A stretch of DNA of 64,000 bases from Hydrogenophilales bacterium 28-61-23. Its GTDB lineage: Bacteria; Pseudomonadota; Gammaproteobacteria; Burkholderiales; Thiobacillaceae. The notes under the pieces were generated by a model. That model saw only the letters and a list, made by a program, of their open reading frames with translations. It made no database searches and was not told the DNA's origin. Positions 27,798 through 35,815 of this stretch are shown one piece after another; the stretch's first letter is position 1, and the number at the start of each line of letters is the position of its first letter. Location of the stretch: assembly GCA_002281555.1 (NCBI GenBank), contig NCGJ01000005.1:124001-188000 (forward strand), written 5' to 3'. Both the position numbers and the translations under genes were made by a program.

Positions 27798-29033
27798 TCA
27801 CTTATTTTCAATGTAATACGCTTCCGTCATTGGCTCGCCAAGGTGTTCATTCAGGCTTTCGACCGCAGTTTTCCAAGCCTGCTTGATTTCACTGTCAGAT
27901 CCGGTGCCGGAATAAGGCATGGTTGAAAACTCGATTGCAACCTCGGTTGAGTCCCCGTCAAACAGCTTATTTTCAGTCAAGACGTAGTACTTCACCAGCT
28001 TGCGCAGTACTTCTAGTGGATCGAGCCGCAATGCTTCTTCTTGCTGCTTTCGTCGTTCCTCCCGCTCCATCTCTTCCCGTGCTTTTCTCTGCTCGTCTTT
28101 AGCGTCCTTCAAAGCCTGGTCGACGGGCTCTTTTGTTTCCTTTTCTTTCTTTGCTTTATCTTTCAATGAGCGCAGCAGATCACGCGTCTGGTCACGGTTC
28201 AACTTCCCATCAAGGATTTTTTTCGCTGCATCTTCGGCATCGTTCCAACTGAAGTTCTTTTCGATCTGTGAGAGTAGGCCCAGCAATTCCAGATCCTCAC
28301 ACTTTCCATCTGCCAAAATCTGCCGAGCCCGAAACCCGAAGTCCGGTTCAGTGACTGCGACAAGTTTCGACACCCATGCCTTCGACTTCTTCACCAGGTC
28401 AGCGACCGCCTGCATTGTTCCCAGCTCGTCATAAATCCAACGAACAGCCTTGGCCCTATCCGCAATGCTCAAATCTTCACGATGGATGTTTTCCGCGAAC
28501 TGGATGCTTCTAGCCCTTGCCTCTGTGACGTCGATAACCTGCGCAATGATCGGATGCCCCGCCATCTTGCAAGCTCGCATCCTGCGCTCGCCTGCAACCA
28601 GGATGTACTTGAAAGCCTTATTGCTCGGATGAGAAAGCCTGACTGTTATCGGATTGATCAGTCCATATTCAGCGATGTCGTCTGCCAGGTCTTTTACCGC
28701 TTCATCGTCAAAGTTAGATCGAACTTGATCCAAAACCTGAATCTCTTCAGCCTTCATGATGATGAAATTGCCACTAATGTTTCGCTGCGAAACATCCGCT
28801 TCCACTTTTTCAGGTGGCATCAACTTCTTATCCAGCTGTCGATAAAGACCATTCCAAGCCGCTTTATCAGTCGGCTTGACAGCTTCTTTCCACTGTTCAT
28901 AGGCATCCGCCCTCATGTTTATCAAGGTTAGGTTATCTACCTGGTTCAATCCTTCCTCACTTGGAAAGCTCGCTAATTCGCGTTCTTGGTAAGACTTCGC
29001 AACCGTTTTGCTGATTTTCACGTTCATCATCAT
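27798..29033 (-). CDS. KorB/ParB-like DNA-binding protein, no ParA partner
   Basis: 411 residues from ATG 29033, preceded by AAGGGG. The ParB N-terminal domain (about 90-170) contains RSNFDDEAVKDLADDIAEYGL and the box AGERRMRACKMAG, whose Arg residues bind CTP in ParB proteins. ENIHRED at 181-187 follows, then a helix-turn-helix at about 204-228 (GTMQAVADLVKKSKAWVSKLVAVTEP). A K/E/R-rich coiled coil (283-337) and a separate C-terminal domain end the protein. All canonical parts are present. No ParA-type ATPase is in the prophage. It is encoded opposite to the phage operon and downstream of the RHH gene. It could serve partition, silencing or copy control. Confidence 0.85.
   Translation of the reverse strand: MMMNVKISKTVAKSYQERELASFPSEEGLNQVDNLTLINMRADAYEQWKEAVKPTDKAAWNGLYRQLDKKLMPPEKVEADVSQRNISGNFIIMKAEEIQVLDQVRSNFDDEAVKDLADDIAEYGLINPITVRLSHPSNKAFKYILVAGERRMRACKMAGHPIIAQVIDVTEARARSIQFAENIHREDLSIADRAKAVRWIYDELGTMQAVADLVKKSKAWVSKLVAVTEPDFGFRARQILADGKCEDLELLGLLSQIEKNFSWNDAEDAAKKILDGKLNRDQTRDLLRSLKDKAKKEKETKEPVDQALKDAKDEQRKAREEMEREERRKQQEEALRLDPLEVLRKLVKYYVLTENKLFDGDSTEVAIEFSTMPYSGTGSDSEIKQAWKTAVESLNEHLGEPMTEAYYIENK
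28779..28793. promoter_or_regulatory. parS-like palindrome, copy 2, inside the ParB-like gene
   Basis: GTTTCGCTGCGAAAC, identical to 23406-23420. Here the palindrome extends by one pair to TGTTTCGCTGCGAAACA (28778-28794). It falls on codons 80-86 of the ParB-like gene. Many chromosomal parS sites lie inside coding sequence, including near parB. Only the outer arms match the chromosomal parS consensus. Confidence 0.6.
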
Positions 29034-29044
29034 TTCAATTCCCC

Positions 29045-29359
29045 TTATTGAAACCAACGGTCGGCATGTCCATCCGGCTTGTAAAGTTCAGTGCCGAAGG
29101 GCGAAACAGCCTCCCAAGAGCCCGGCCTATACAGGCCGGAAAGCCCGTGATGGATCATCATTTCGAGCAATTCGCGTATGCTGACTTGATGGATTGCAGC
29201 TTGTTCGGCAAGTCGGTTCCACGCCTCGCCGGATATGGTTGTCCGCGTCGGCTTCCACCGTGAACACGTTGCGCCGTTCATCAAATCAAGTGAACGCAAC
29301 GCGGGAACGGTTACCCGTTTGAACCCAGCTTGACCACGTATGACCCAAATCTTTTCCAT
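29045..29359 (-). CDS. Ribbon-helix-helix-like small DNA-binding protein
   Basis: 104 residues from ATG 29359, chosen because AAAGGGG precedes it. The frame is open to 29656, but the extension is low-complexity and covers the long palindrome. Residues about 35-70 (KPTRTTISGEAWNRLAEQAAIHQVSIRELLEMMI) read as strand-helix-helix, as in Arc/CopG/MetJ folds. It ends 11 nt before the ParB-like ATG, forming a two-gene operon. The two genes share the leader AAGGGG(T/A)ATTGAAATG. It is probably a regulator or centromere-binding partner. Confidence 0.6.
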   Translation of the reverse strand: MEKIWVIRGQAGFKRVTVPALRSLDLMNGATCSRWKPTRTTISGEAWNRLAEQAAIHQVSIRELLEMMIHHGLSGLYRPGSWEAVSPFGTELYKPDGHADRWFQ

Positions 29360-30042
29360 TTCAATACCCCTTTCAAAAAAGCTTTTGACCTGCTGCCACC
29401 GGGCCCAAGAGCTGGAGCCCCGACCGCTTCCCGGCATCCCGAATCGGCTTACTTCCGCTCGGTCTGCCTCCGTTCCCCTTTCGCCTTCGCCCGTGCTGAG
29501 ACCCCGGGCCGCTTTGACCAGGCTGCAAGGGAGCTTTCCGGCACTTAATGGGGGGGCCCCATTACGAAGTAGGCCAAGCGCTTTATCTGGCCTGCTTTGT
29601 AGCCGGGGGGGAGGCCGTTCATTGCCGGCCCTTGCGGCCTGGTCGAAGTGGCCCAACCTCAGCGCAAAGGGCGAAGGCGAAAGGGGAACGGAGTCTCCGG
29701 AAGGTCGAGAACGGGGGAGTTTTGCCGGGAAGCTGCCTAGGTTTCCCCAAACCTATGCCGGGCGGGGTTGGCCCGGTAAAGGTCAAACTAAAGGCAAACG
29801 GAGTGCGCAGAAACGGGGCGTCTTCTTGCCCTGTTTCGAAGGCGATAAGGATTGAAGCCCGAAGGGTCGAGACCCGGCTTTATGGGGCTCGATGTGCAAC
29901 ACGAAAGCCTGCCCCGAAGGGATCGCCCTGCCGTCGACGCACTGTCAACGGCGAAGCAATCCGACGATGTGCTATAGTCCTACACCGAAATCTAAGTCTT
30001 TGTATTAACTGACAAAGGCTTATAAAGGCCTTCAAAAACAAA
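29360..30042. other. Phage intergenic region without a convincing gene
   Basis: About 680 nt between the RHH gene and attR. It contains the long palindrome plus hairpins TAGGTTT-CCCC-AAACCTA (29738-29755) and GGGTC-GA-GACCC (29864-29875). Frames open across it on both strands lack ribosome-binding sites, and their translations are low-complexity Arg/Gly/Pro. In the circular phage this stretch would lie next to attP and int, matching the non-coding origin/packaging region of other inoviruses. Confidence 0.7.
29426..29733. repeat. Long imperfect palindrome, about 308 nt
   Basis: Several nested inverted pairs share one centre near 29580. GCTTCCCGGCA (29426-29436) pairs with 29723-29733. A perfect 25-nt arm at 29468-29492 pairs with 29669-29693. 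A 19-nt arm at 29512-29530 pairs with 29630-29648 with two mismatches. A separate perfect 7-bp hairpin AATGGGG-GGG-CCCCATT sits at 29547-29563. In viral ssDNA this would fold into one very long hairpin. Position suggests a packaging signal, origin or assembly structure. Confidence 0.85.
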
Positions 30043-30091
30043 GACTCATAATCCTTTGGTCCACGGTTCAAGTCCGTGCGGGCCCACCAAA
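30043..30091 (+). repeat. attR: 49-bp copy of the tRNA 3' half
   Basis: Identical to 19106-19154 and continuing into the xseB upstream sequence. It starts in the anticodon stem, so it cannot form a tRNA; it is the displaced original 3' end of the tRNA gene. It marks the right prophage border. Confidence 0.93.
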
Positions 30092-30106
30092 CACACTCCG
30101 ACAACC

Positions 30107-30409
30107 ATGCCGAAAACCGAGAAAAACCCCATCACCGAGACACGCGAACCGAAGGATTTCGAAAGCGCGCTCAAGGAACTGGAAACGCTGGTGTTCGATA
30201 TGGAAGACGGCGGCCTCAGTCTTGAGGACTCGCTGGCGGCATACAAGCGCGGCATGGAGCTGTCCGCTTATTGCCAGAAAAAACTGGAAGACGCCGAACT
30301 GCAGATCAAAGTCCTCGAGAACGGCGTACTCAAGGACTATATCCCGCGCGGACGGGACGGCAATCCCAGGACAGGCAACCCCAAAATCGGCGATAACGAA
30401 AATGCCTGA
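30107..30409 (+). CDS. xseB: Exodeoxyribonuclease VII small subunit
   Basis: 100 residues from ATG 30107. Signature DFESALKELETLVFDMEDGGLSLEDSLAAYKRGMEL and the following AELQIKVLENG. It has an N-terminal extension (PKTEKNPITETREP) and a C-terminal tail, compared with about 80 aa in E. coli. XseB binds XseA to form the ssDNA exonuclease. It begins 15 nt after attR and overlaps ispA by 8 nt, the conserved xseB-ispA-dxs order. Confidence 0.96.
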   Translation: MPKTEKNPITETREPKDFESALKELETLVFDMEDGGLSLEDSLAAYKRGMELSAYCQKKLEDAELQIKVLENGVLKDYIPRGRDGNPRTGNPKIGDNENA

Positions 30410-31292
30410 TTTCGCGGCCTGGTCACGCGCCATTCAAACTCGCATCGAGACGGCCATGGCACGGCTGCTTCCCGAGACGGCCATCGCGCCGGAAAAGCTC
30501 CATGCCGCCATGCGTTATGCTGTCCTGGGTGGCGGAAAACGCATACGCCCCATGCTGGCGTTTGCCGCTGGCGAGGCCGTCGGCGCCGATTCCGCCCGGG
30601 TCGAATATGCGGCTTGCGCGGTTGAATTGATCCACGTCTACTCGCTCGTCCACGACGACTTGCCGTGCATGGATGACGACGAGCTACGCCGCGGCAAGCC
30701 GACCTGCCATGTCCAGTTCGATGAAGCCACCGCGCTGCTGGTTGGCGACGCCTTGCAAAGCCTGGCCTTCCAGATTCTGGCCCATCCCGAAGCCTGTGCC
30801 GATGCGTCCACCCAGGTCGCCATGCTGGCGCAACTGGCCCAAGCCGCCGGCTCGCGCGGCATGGCCGGCGGACAGGCGGTGGATCTGGCCGCCACCGGGC
30901 GAGCGCTGGAACTTCCGGAACTGGAGTTCATGCATCTGCATAAAACCGGCGCATTGATTCAGGCCGCCATCATGTTGGGCGCCATGGCGGGCGGCGCGTT
31001 GACCACGTCGGGACGTAGCGCGCTCGAGCGCTACGCGCATTGCGTTGGATTGGCCTTTCAGGTGATGGACGACGTACTCGATGCGGAAACCGACACCGCC
31101 ACGCTCGGCAAAACCGCCGGCAAGGATGCCGCCCAGGGCAAAGCCACTTATCTAACCCGAATGAGCGCAAAAGAAGCGCGCATCTATGCCCGCGAACTGA
31201 TAGACGATGCGTTGAACTCGATTGAGATTTTCGGCGTTGCGGGCCAGCGACTTGCCGACATCGCCCGTTTCGTCACCGAACGCCGATATTAA
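30402..31292 (+). CDS. ispA: Farnesyl (geranyl) diphosphate synthase IspA
   Basis: 296 residues from ATG 30402, inside the xseB end. Trans-polyprenyl synthase with [10 protein letters not shown], first Asp-rich motif DDLPCMDDD and second FQVMDDVLD, plus the [15 protein letters not shown] segment. It condenses IPP with DMAPP/GPP to make FPP for ubiquinone and undecaprenyl synthesis. Full length. Directly upstream of dxs, which supplies the pathway. Confidence 0.96.
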   Translation: MPDFAAWSRAIQTRIETAMARLLPETAIAPEKLHAAMRYAVLGGGKRIRPMLAFAAGEAVGADSARVEYAACAVELIHVYSLVHDDLPCMDDDELRRGKPTCHVQFDEATALLVGDALQSLAFQILAHPEACADASTQVAMLAQLAQAAGSRGMAGGQAVDLAATGRALELPELEFMHLHKTGALIQAAIMLGAMAGGALTTSGRSALERYAHCVGLAFQVMDDVLDAETDTATLGKTAGKDAAQGKATYLTRMSAKEARIYARELIDDALNSIEIFGVAGQRLADIARFVTERRY

Positions 31293-31327
31293 GCGTCGCC
31301 CCCGATCGCCTTTTTCGATTGCCCCCA

Positions 31328-33169
31328 ATGTCCCTGCTCGAATCGATTTCATCTCCCGCTGATCTGAAGCAGCTGGACCGGGCAGCGCTAAAAGGTCTCA
31401 GTGAAGAGTTGCGCGCCTTCATCATCGACAGCGTTTCGCGCACTGGCGGCCACCTCGCGTCGAACCTGGGCGTCATCGAGCTGACCGTGGCGCTGCATTC
31501 CGTGTTCGATACGCCGGAGGATCGCATCGTCTGGGACGTCGGCCACCAGACTTATGCCCACAAGATCCTGACCGGTCGGCGCGAACGCATGCCCACGCTG
31601 CGCCAGACCGATGGCCTGTCCGGCTTCCCGAAGCGCGAGGAAAGCGAGTACGACGCCTTTATCGCCGGCCACTCCAGCACCTCGATTTCCGCCGCGCTCG
31701 GCATGGCGGTGGCGGCCAAACTGAAGGGGGAGGAACGACGCGTCGTCGCGGTGATCGGCGACGGCGCCATGACCGCCGGCATGGCGTTCGAAGCGCTCAA
31801 CAATGCCGGCGCGATGGACGCCAATCTGCTGGTCATCCTGAACGACAACGACATGTCGATTTCAGCCAACGTCGGCGCCCTCAACAGCTATCTCACCAAG
31901 CTGCTCTCTGGGCGTTTCTACAACAACCTGCGCAGCCACGGCGAACGCCTGCTGGCCAACCTGCCGCCCATCTACGAGCTGGCGAAACGCGCCGAAGAAC
32001 ATGTCAAGGGCATGGTTACGCCGGGCACGCTGTTCGAGGAATTCGGCTTCAACTACCTCGGCCCGATCGACGGCCACGATCTGGACGCGCTGATTCCCAC
32101 GCTGATCAACATCCGCCAGCTCAAAGGCCCCCAGTTTCTGCATATCGTCACCCAGAAAGGCAAGGGTTACGACCTGGCGGAAGCCAACCCCTGCCTCTAT
32201 CACGGCGTCGGAAAATTCGAGGTCGGACTCGGCGTCCGCCCGAAAACCCCGACCCGCCCGACTTACACCGAAATCTTTGGCCGCTGGTTGAACGACATGG
32301 CCGCAGCCGACCCACGCCTGGTCGCGATCACACCGGCGATGTGCGAAGGCTCGGGCCTGAACGAATTTGCCGAACGTTTTCCGCAGCGCTATTTCGATGT
32401 CGGCATCGCCGAGCAACACGCGCTCACCTTCGCCGCCGGCCTGGCCTGCGAAGGCCAGAAACCGGTCGTGGCGATCTACTCGACTTTTCTGCAACGCGCC
32501 TACGATCAGTTGATCCACGACATCGCCCTGCAGAATCTGCCCATTTTGCTGGCCATAGATCGCGCCGGCCTGGTTGGCGCCGATGGACCGACGCATGCGG
32601 GCGCCTTCGATATTTCTTTCCTGCGCTGCATTCCGAACATGCTGATTGCGACGCCGTCCGACGAAAACGAATGTCGGCGCCTGCTCACCACCGCGTTCCA
32701 CCACGACGGCTCCAGCGCCGTGCGCTACCCACGCGGCAGCGGCCCCGGCGCCGAGATTGAAACGACGCTGGAGTCGTTGCCGATAGGCAAAGGCATCGTG
32801 CGACGCCAGGGCAAGCGTGTCGCCATCCTGGCCTTTGGCAGTGTCGTCACGGCCGCATTGCAGGTTGCCGAGTCGCTCGATTGCACCTTGGCCGACATGC
32901 GTTTCGTCAAACCGATCGACCGCGAACTCATCCGCGAACTGGCGAATAGTCACGCTGCGCTGGTCACGATCGAGGAAAACGTCGTCATGGGCGGCGCCGG
33001 CACGGCCATTTCGGAAGTCCTCGCGGAGTTCGGCGCCACCCTTCCGATCCTGCATCTCGGCCTGCCCGACCGCTTCGTCGAGCACGGCGACCCCGCCGTA
33101 TTGCTGACACGCTGCGGTCTCGACGCGGCCGGCTTGCTCGCCAGCATAAAAAAATTCTTACCCGAGTAA
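31328..33169 (+). CDS. dxs: 1-deoxy-D-xylulose-5-phosphate synthase
   Basis: 613 residues from ATG 31328 (an in-frame TTG lies 9 nt upstream). Thiamine-diphosphate enzyme: [16 protein letters not shown], the TPP motif [18 protein letters not shown], transketolase-like [12 protein letters not shown] and the C-terminal [17 protein letters not shown]. First step of the MEP pathway. It follows ispA by 35 nt in the same direction. Length matches the family. Confidence 0.97.
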   Translation: MSLLESISSPADLKQLDRAALKGLSEELRAFIIDSVSRTGGHLASNLGVIELTVALHSVFDTPEDRIVWDVGHQTYAHKILTGRRERMPTLRQTDGLSGFPKREESEYDAFIAGHSSTSISAALGMAVAAKLKGEERRVVAVIGDGAMTAGMAFEALNNAGAMDANLLVILNDNDMSISANVGALNSYLTKLLSGRFYNNLRSHGERLLANLPPIYELAKRAEEHVKGMVTPGTLFEEFGFNYLGPIDGHDLDALIPTLINIRQLKGPQFLHIVTQKGKGYDLAEANPCLYHGVGKFEVGLGVRPKTPTRPTYTEIFGRWLNDMAAADPRLVAITPAMCEGSGLNEFAERFPQRYFDVGIAEQHALTFAAGLACEGQKPVVAIYSTFLQRAYDQLIHDIALQNLPILLAIDRAGLVGADGPTHAGAFDISFLRCIPNMLIATPSDENECRRLLTTAFHHDGSSAVRYPRGSGPGAEIETTLESLPIGKGIVRRQGKRVAILAFGSVVTAALQVAESLDCTLADMRFVKPIDRELIRELANSHAALVTIEENVVMGGAGTAISEVLAEFGATLPILHLGLPDRFVEHGDPAVLLTRCGLDAAGLLASIKKFLPE

Positions 33170-33243
33170 TTTACTCAAGCATTAGCGCTGGCTTATACTC
33201 GGCACCATTGAATCCTTAGGAAATTCGCCATGAGGTACTTGCC

Positions 33244-34101
33244 ATGAGCACTTGCGAAGCAGTCTGCGAAACCGCCGCTCCCTGTCCCGTCAATCAGACC
33301 AGCAACCCACCGATCGCCGATGTCCAGAATTACCCGGACTCGCGCAAGATCGCCATCGACAAGGTCGGCATCAAGGCGATCCGGCATCCGGTCAGAGTCC
33401 TCGACAAGACCGGCGGCGCCCAGCACACCATTGCGACTTTCGGCATGTACGTCTATTTGCCGCACCACTTCAAGGGGACGCACATGTCCCGCTTCATCCA
33501 GATTCTCAATGGCAACGAGCGCGAATTTTCGGTGGAATCGTTCGAACACACCCTGCGCCAGATGGTGCTGAAGCTGGAGGCGGAGTCCGGCCACGTCGAA
33601 ATGAACTTCCCCTACTTCGTCAACAAGAAAGCGCCGGTGTCCGGGGTGGAAAGCCTGATGGACTACGACGTGACCTTCATCGGCGAGATCAAGAACGGCG
33701 AATATCTGCAGACCATGAAGGTTCTGGTGCCCTGCACCAGCCTGTGCCCGTGTTCCAAGCAGATTTCACAATATGGCGCCCACAACCAGCGTTCGCACGT
33801 CACCATTACCGCGCGCACCAACACCTTCGTGTGGATCGAAGACATCATCAAGATCGCCGAAGAAAATGCCTCCAGCCAGCTCTATGGCCTACTCAAGCGC
33901 CCGGACGAGAAATTCGTTACGGAAAAGGCTTACGAAAACCCCAAGTTTGTCGAAGATCTGGTGCGCGACGTTGCCGCGACGTTGAATCTTGATGAGCGTA
34001 TCGATGCTTATGTCGTGGAAGCGGAAAATTTCGAGTCCATCCACAACCACAGCGCCTACGCCCTGATCGAGCGCGACAAAAAGGCCGATCCCGTCGCCTG
34101 A
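33244..34101 (+). CDS. folE2: GTP cyclohydrolase FolE2 (type IB)
   Basis: 285 residues. FolE2 signature segments: [60 protein letters not shown] (metal-site Cys) and [16 protein letters not shown]. It makes dihydroneopterin triphosphate for folate or queuosine routes and can replace zinc-dependent FolE when zinc is low. No FolE is in the window. An in-frame ATG 15 nt upstream (33229) is possible. Convergent with the protease gene. Confidence 0.95.
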   Translation: MSTCEAVCETAAPCPVNQTSNPPIADVQNYPDSRKIAIDKVGIKAIRHPVRVLDKTGGAQHTIATFGMYVYLPHHFKGTHMSRFIQILNGNEREFSVESFEHTLRQMVLKLEAESGHVEMNFPYFVNKKAPVSGVESLMDYDVTFIGEIKNGEYLQTMKVLVPCTSLCPCSKQISQYGAHNQRSHVTITARTNTFVWIEDIIKIAEENASSQLYGLLKRPDEKFVTEKAYENPKFVEDLVRDVAATLNLDERIDAYVVEAENFESIHNHSAYALIERDKKADPVA

Positions 34102-34104
34102 AGC

Positions 34105-34776
34105 TCAATAACGTTGTCTCAACGTCAACGTATCGCCCTCGTGTTTCATGTTGGTTCGCTTGAGGAAACTCATGCCCAACAGAGGCACGGGCAATTGAGC
34201 ATCTTCCATGACGATGGCTTCCACCATATTCAGGGTGACACCGCCGACCCGAACGGTATTGAGCAACACCCTGTTGGCGCTTGAGCGGCCATTCGCGGTC
34301 GAGACCGGCACCATATTTGCGTTATCCAGTGCCACCCCCGCCCTGAGCGCGACACTGCGCGGCAAGGTGATCAGGCTGGCGCCGGTATCGACCAGAAAGC
34401 GGACTGAACTGCCGTTGATTTGCCCGGCGGAGTAAAACTGGCCGCGACCGTCGGCGGTCATCACCGCCGCGGCGACGGATTCCGGCGACGCCCCGGCCGA
34501 GAAACCGAAGCCGACCTGAAGCGTGCGGCGTTTACCACCCTCCTCGATCACCACTTGCTGGCCGTTTACCGCGATCAACCGCACGCCCTGGGCCGAGTCG
34601 CCGACCGCCATGACTTTGGCAGGCGCGGAACCGATCGCGATCAAGGCTTTCTCGCCCAGCACGCCATTGACCGAGATGTTGCTCGCGGCCACTGCCCAAG
34701 GGCTGATTACAAGCAGGCATAATGCCAACCACCCCGCTACAGCTTTCGAGGTTTTACCGATGAAACCGATTGCCAT
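34105..34776 (-). CDS. Retropepsin-like aspartic protease, exported
   Basis: 223 residues with a signal anchor (about 13-30, AGWLALCLLVISPWAVA). The second half is a single-lobe aspartic protease domain with the catalytic motif FLVDTGASLITL (about 130-141) and the flap-side PLLGMSFLKR. It resembles the clan AA TIGR02281 family of proteobacterial periplasmic proteases. Such proteins act as dimers with one DTG each. Substrate unknown. Its 5' end overlaps that of the divergent glutamine amidotransferase gene by 17 nt. Confidence 0.85.
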   Translation of the reverse strand: MAIGFIGKTSKAVAGWLALCLLVISPWAVAASNISVNGVLGEKALIAIGSAPAKVMAVGDSAQGVRLIAVNGQQVVIEEGGKRRTLQVGFGFSAGASPESVAAAVMTADGRGQFYSAGQINGSSVRFLVDTGASLITLPRSVALRAGVALDNANMVPVSTANGRSSANRVLLNTVRVGGVTLNMVEAIVMEDAQLPVPLLGMSFLKRTNMKHEGDTLTLRQRY

Positions 34777-35467
34777 TTTTCGTCACGCTCCGAGCGAAGG
34801 TCCAGGCCATTTTGCCAGTTTTCTCGATAGCCGCTCCGTCCCCTGGCAACTGATCGCCATCGACGCCGGCGCGGACATTCCAAGCAGTCCGGAAAACTAT
34901 GCCGGTCTGGCGTTCATGGGCGGCCCGATGAGCGTCAATGACGATCTGCCCTGGATCGAACCGACCCTGAATCTGATACGCCAGGCGCTAGCTGCGGATA
35001 TTCCGGTACTGGGCCACTGCCTGGGCGGCCAACTGATCGCCAAGGCCATGGGCGGTGTCATCGGACCCAATCCGGTCAAGGAAATCGGCTGGGGCGCGGT
35101 GCAAGTACTGGACACGCCGACAGCGCGTCACTGGTTTGGCGACATCCACAACTTCCAAGCATTCCACTGGCATGGCGAAACTTTCAGCATCCCGCCCGGC
35201 GCGGAGTGCGTTCTGAAAAGCGCGCATTGCGGCCACCAGGCCTATGTGTTCGGCAAGCATCTGGGCCTGCAGTGTCATGTCGAAATGAACCGCGCCATGA
35301 TCGAACAATGGAGTGAAGTCGGCGCTGATGAAATCAACGCCGCCCGAAACAGCCCGGCGGTACAAAACGCCGCGCAAATGCTGAGTCAAGCCGACAACCT
35401 GCTGCCGCCCCTGAACCGGATCGCCGAAATCTTGTATGCGCGCTGGCTGGAAGGCATCGCGGTTTGA
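34760..35467 (+). CDS. Class I glutamine amidotransferase-like protein
   Basis: 235 residues from ATG 34760 (MKPIAIFRHAPSEGPGHFASFL). The nucleophile elbow is GHCLGGQLIAKAMGG, and the His/Glu pair lies in FHWHGETFSIP. This is a GATase1 domain similar to GMP synthase-like amidotransferases (YfeJ-type). Acts on Gln or a gamma-glutamyl compound; acceptor unknown. The start ATG lies inside the 5' coding region of the opposing protease gene. The stop overlaps the next TTG start. Confidence 0.85.
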   Translation: MKPIAIFRHAPSEGPGHFASFLDSRSVPWQLIAIDAGADIPSSPENYAGLAFMGGPMSVNDDLPWIEPTLNLIRQALAADIPVLGHCLGGQLIAKAMGGVIGPNPVKEIGWGAVQVLDTPTARHWFGDIHNFQAFHWHGETFSIPPGAECVLKSAHCGHQAYVFGKHLGLQCHVEMNRAMIEQWSEVGADEINAARNSPAVQNAAQMLSQADNLLPPLNRIAEILYARWLEGIAV

Positions 35468-35763
35468 GCAGCACCGACCTCGCATCCGGCCGCATCACGC
35501 TGCCACATTTGCGCGACCTGATCGGTTTGCGCGTGCGCCATCAGGGCACGGTCTGCGTGATCATGGAAGTGCTTGAAACACCGCCCTGTCTGATTCTCGA
35601 ACCTGTTTCAGCCGGCCCACAACTCAACAGCGCGGCCAACATCATGGCCAACCTGCATGGCCATCCCGGCGAGTACGGCGTCGAATCGCGCATGGTGCAA
35701 GTTCTCACCGACGACCAGACCGGCCTCAACGATGCGTTGCTGGAACTCGAAATACTCGATTAA
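35464..35763 (+). CDS. Small conserved-looking hypothetical protein
   Basis: 99 residues from TTG 35464, overlapping the amidotransferase stop (TTGA). It begins MSSTDLASGRITLPHLRDLIGLRVRHQGTVCVIMEVLETPPCLILEP. Beta-rich, soluble, no signal peptide. Coupling suggests a shared job with the amidotransferase, which is inference. Family not recognised. Confidence 0.6.
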   Translation: MSSTDLASGRITLPHLRDLIGLRVRHQGTVCVIMEVLETPPCLILEPVSAGPQLNSAANIMANLHGHPGEYGVESRMVQVLTDDQTGLNDALLELEILD

Positions 35764-35815
35764 CGCGCCCACTTAACGAGCCCGCACAGCGCCACCAGAG
35801 CAAACGCACCACCGT

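Larger units (their letters stand above)
19106..30091 (+). mobile_element. Filamentous phage (inovirus) prophage, about 10.9 kb
   Basis: Bounded by the 49-bp att repeats. It contains int, a probable repressor, a Rep_trans-type replication protein, a small ssDNA-binding protein, coat-like peptides, a TspB/pIII-like protein, a pVI-like protein and a Zot/pI assembly ATPase in inovirus order. No pIV secretin is present, so virion exit would need a host secretin, as for several known inoviruses. Base composition is clearly lower in GC than the host, most so at about 23.6-26 kb. An opposite-strand RHH/ParB-like pair and a long palindrome fill the right end. All core genes look intact. Confidence 0.93.

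Noticed and set aside
29360-29656. 99-residue N-terminal extension of the RHH-like protein
   Set aside because: It crosses the long palindrome and is low-complexity. ATG 29359 has a clear AAAGGGG site and the same leader as the next gene.
29340-30012. Open frames of 70-170 codons on both strands in the right-end phage region (for example 29548-30012 plus)
   Set aside because: They overlap each other in several frames, have no ribosome-binding site, and give Arg/Gly/Pro-rich low-complexity translations. They follow from GC-rich palindromic DNA.
30043-30091. Second CAT tRNA next to xseB
   Set aside because: Only the 3' half is present, with no acceptor 5' strand or D-arm; it is the attR remnant.
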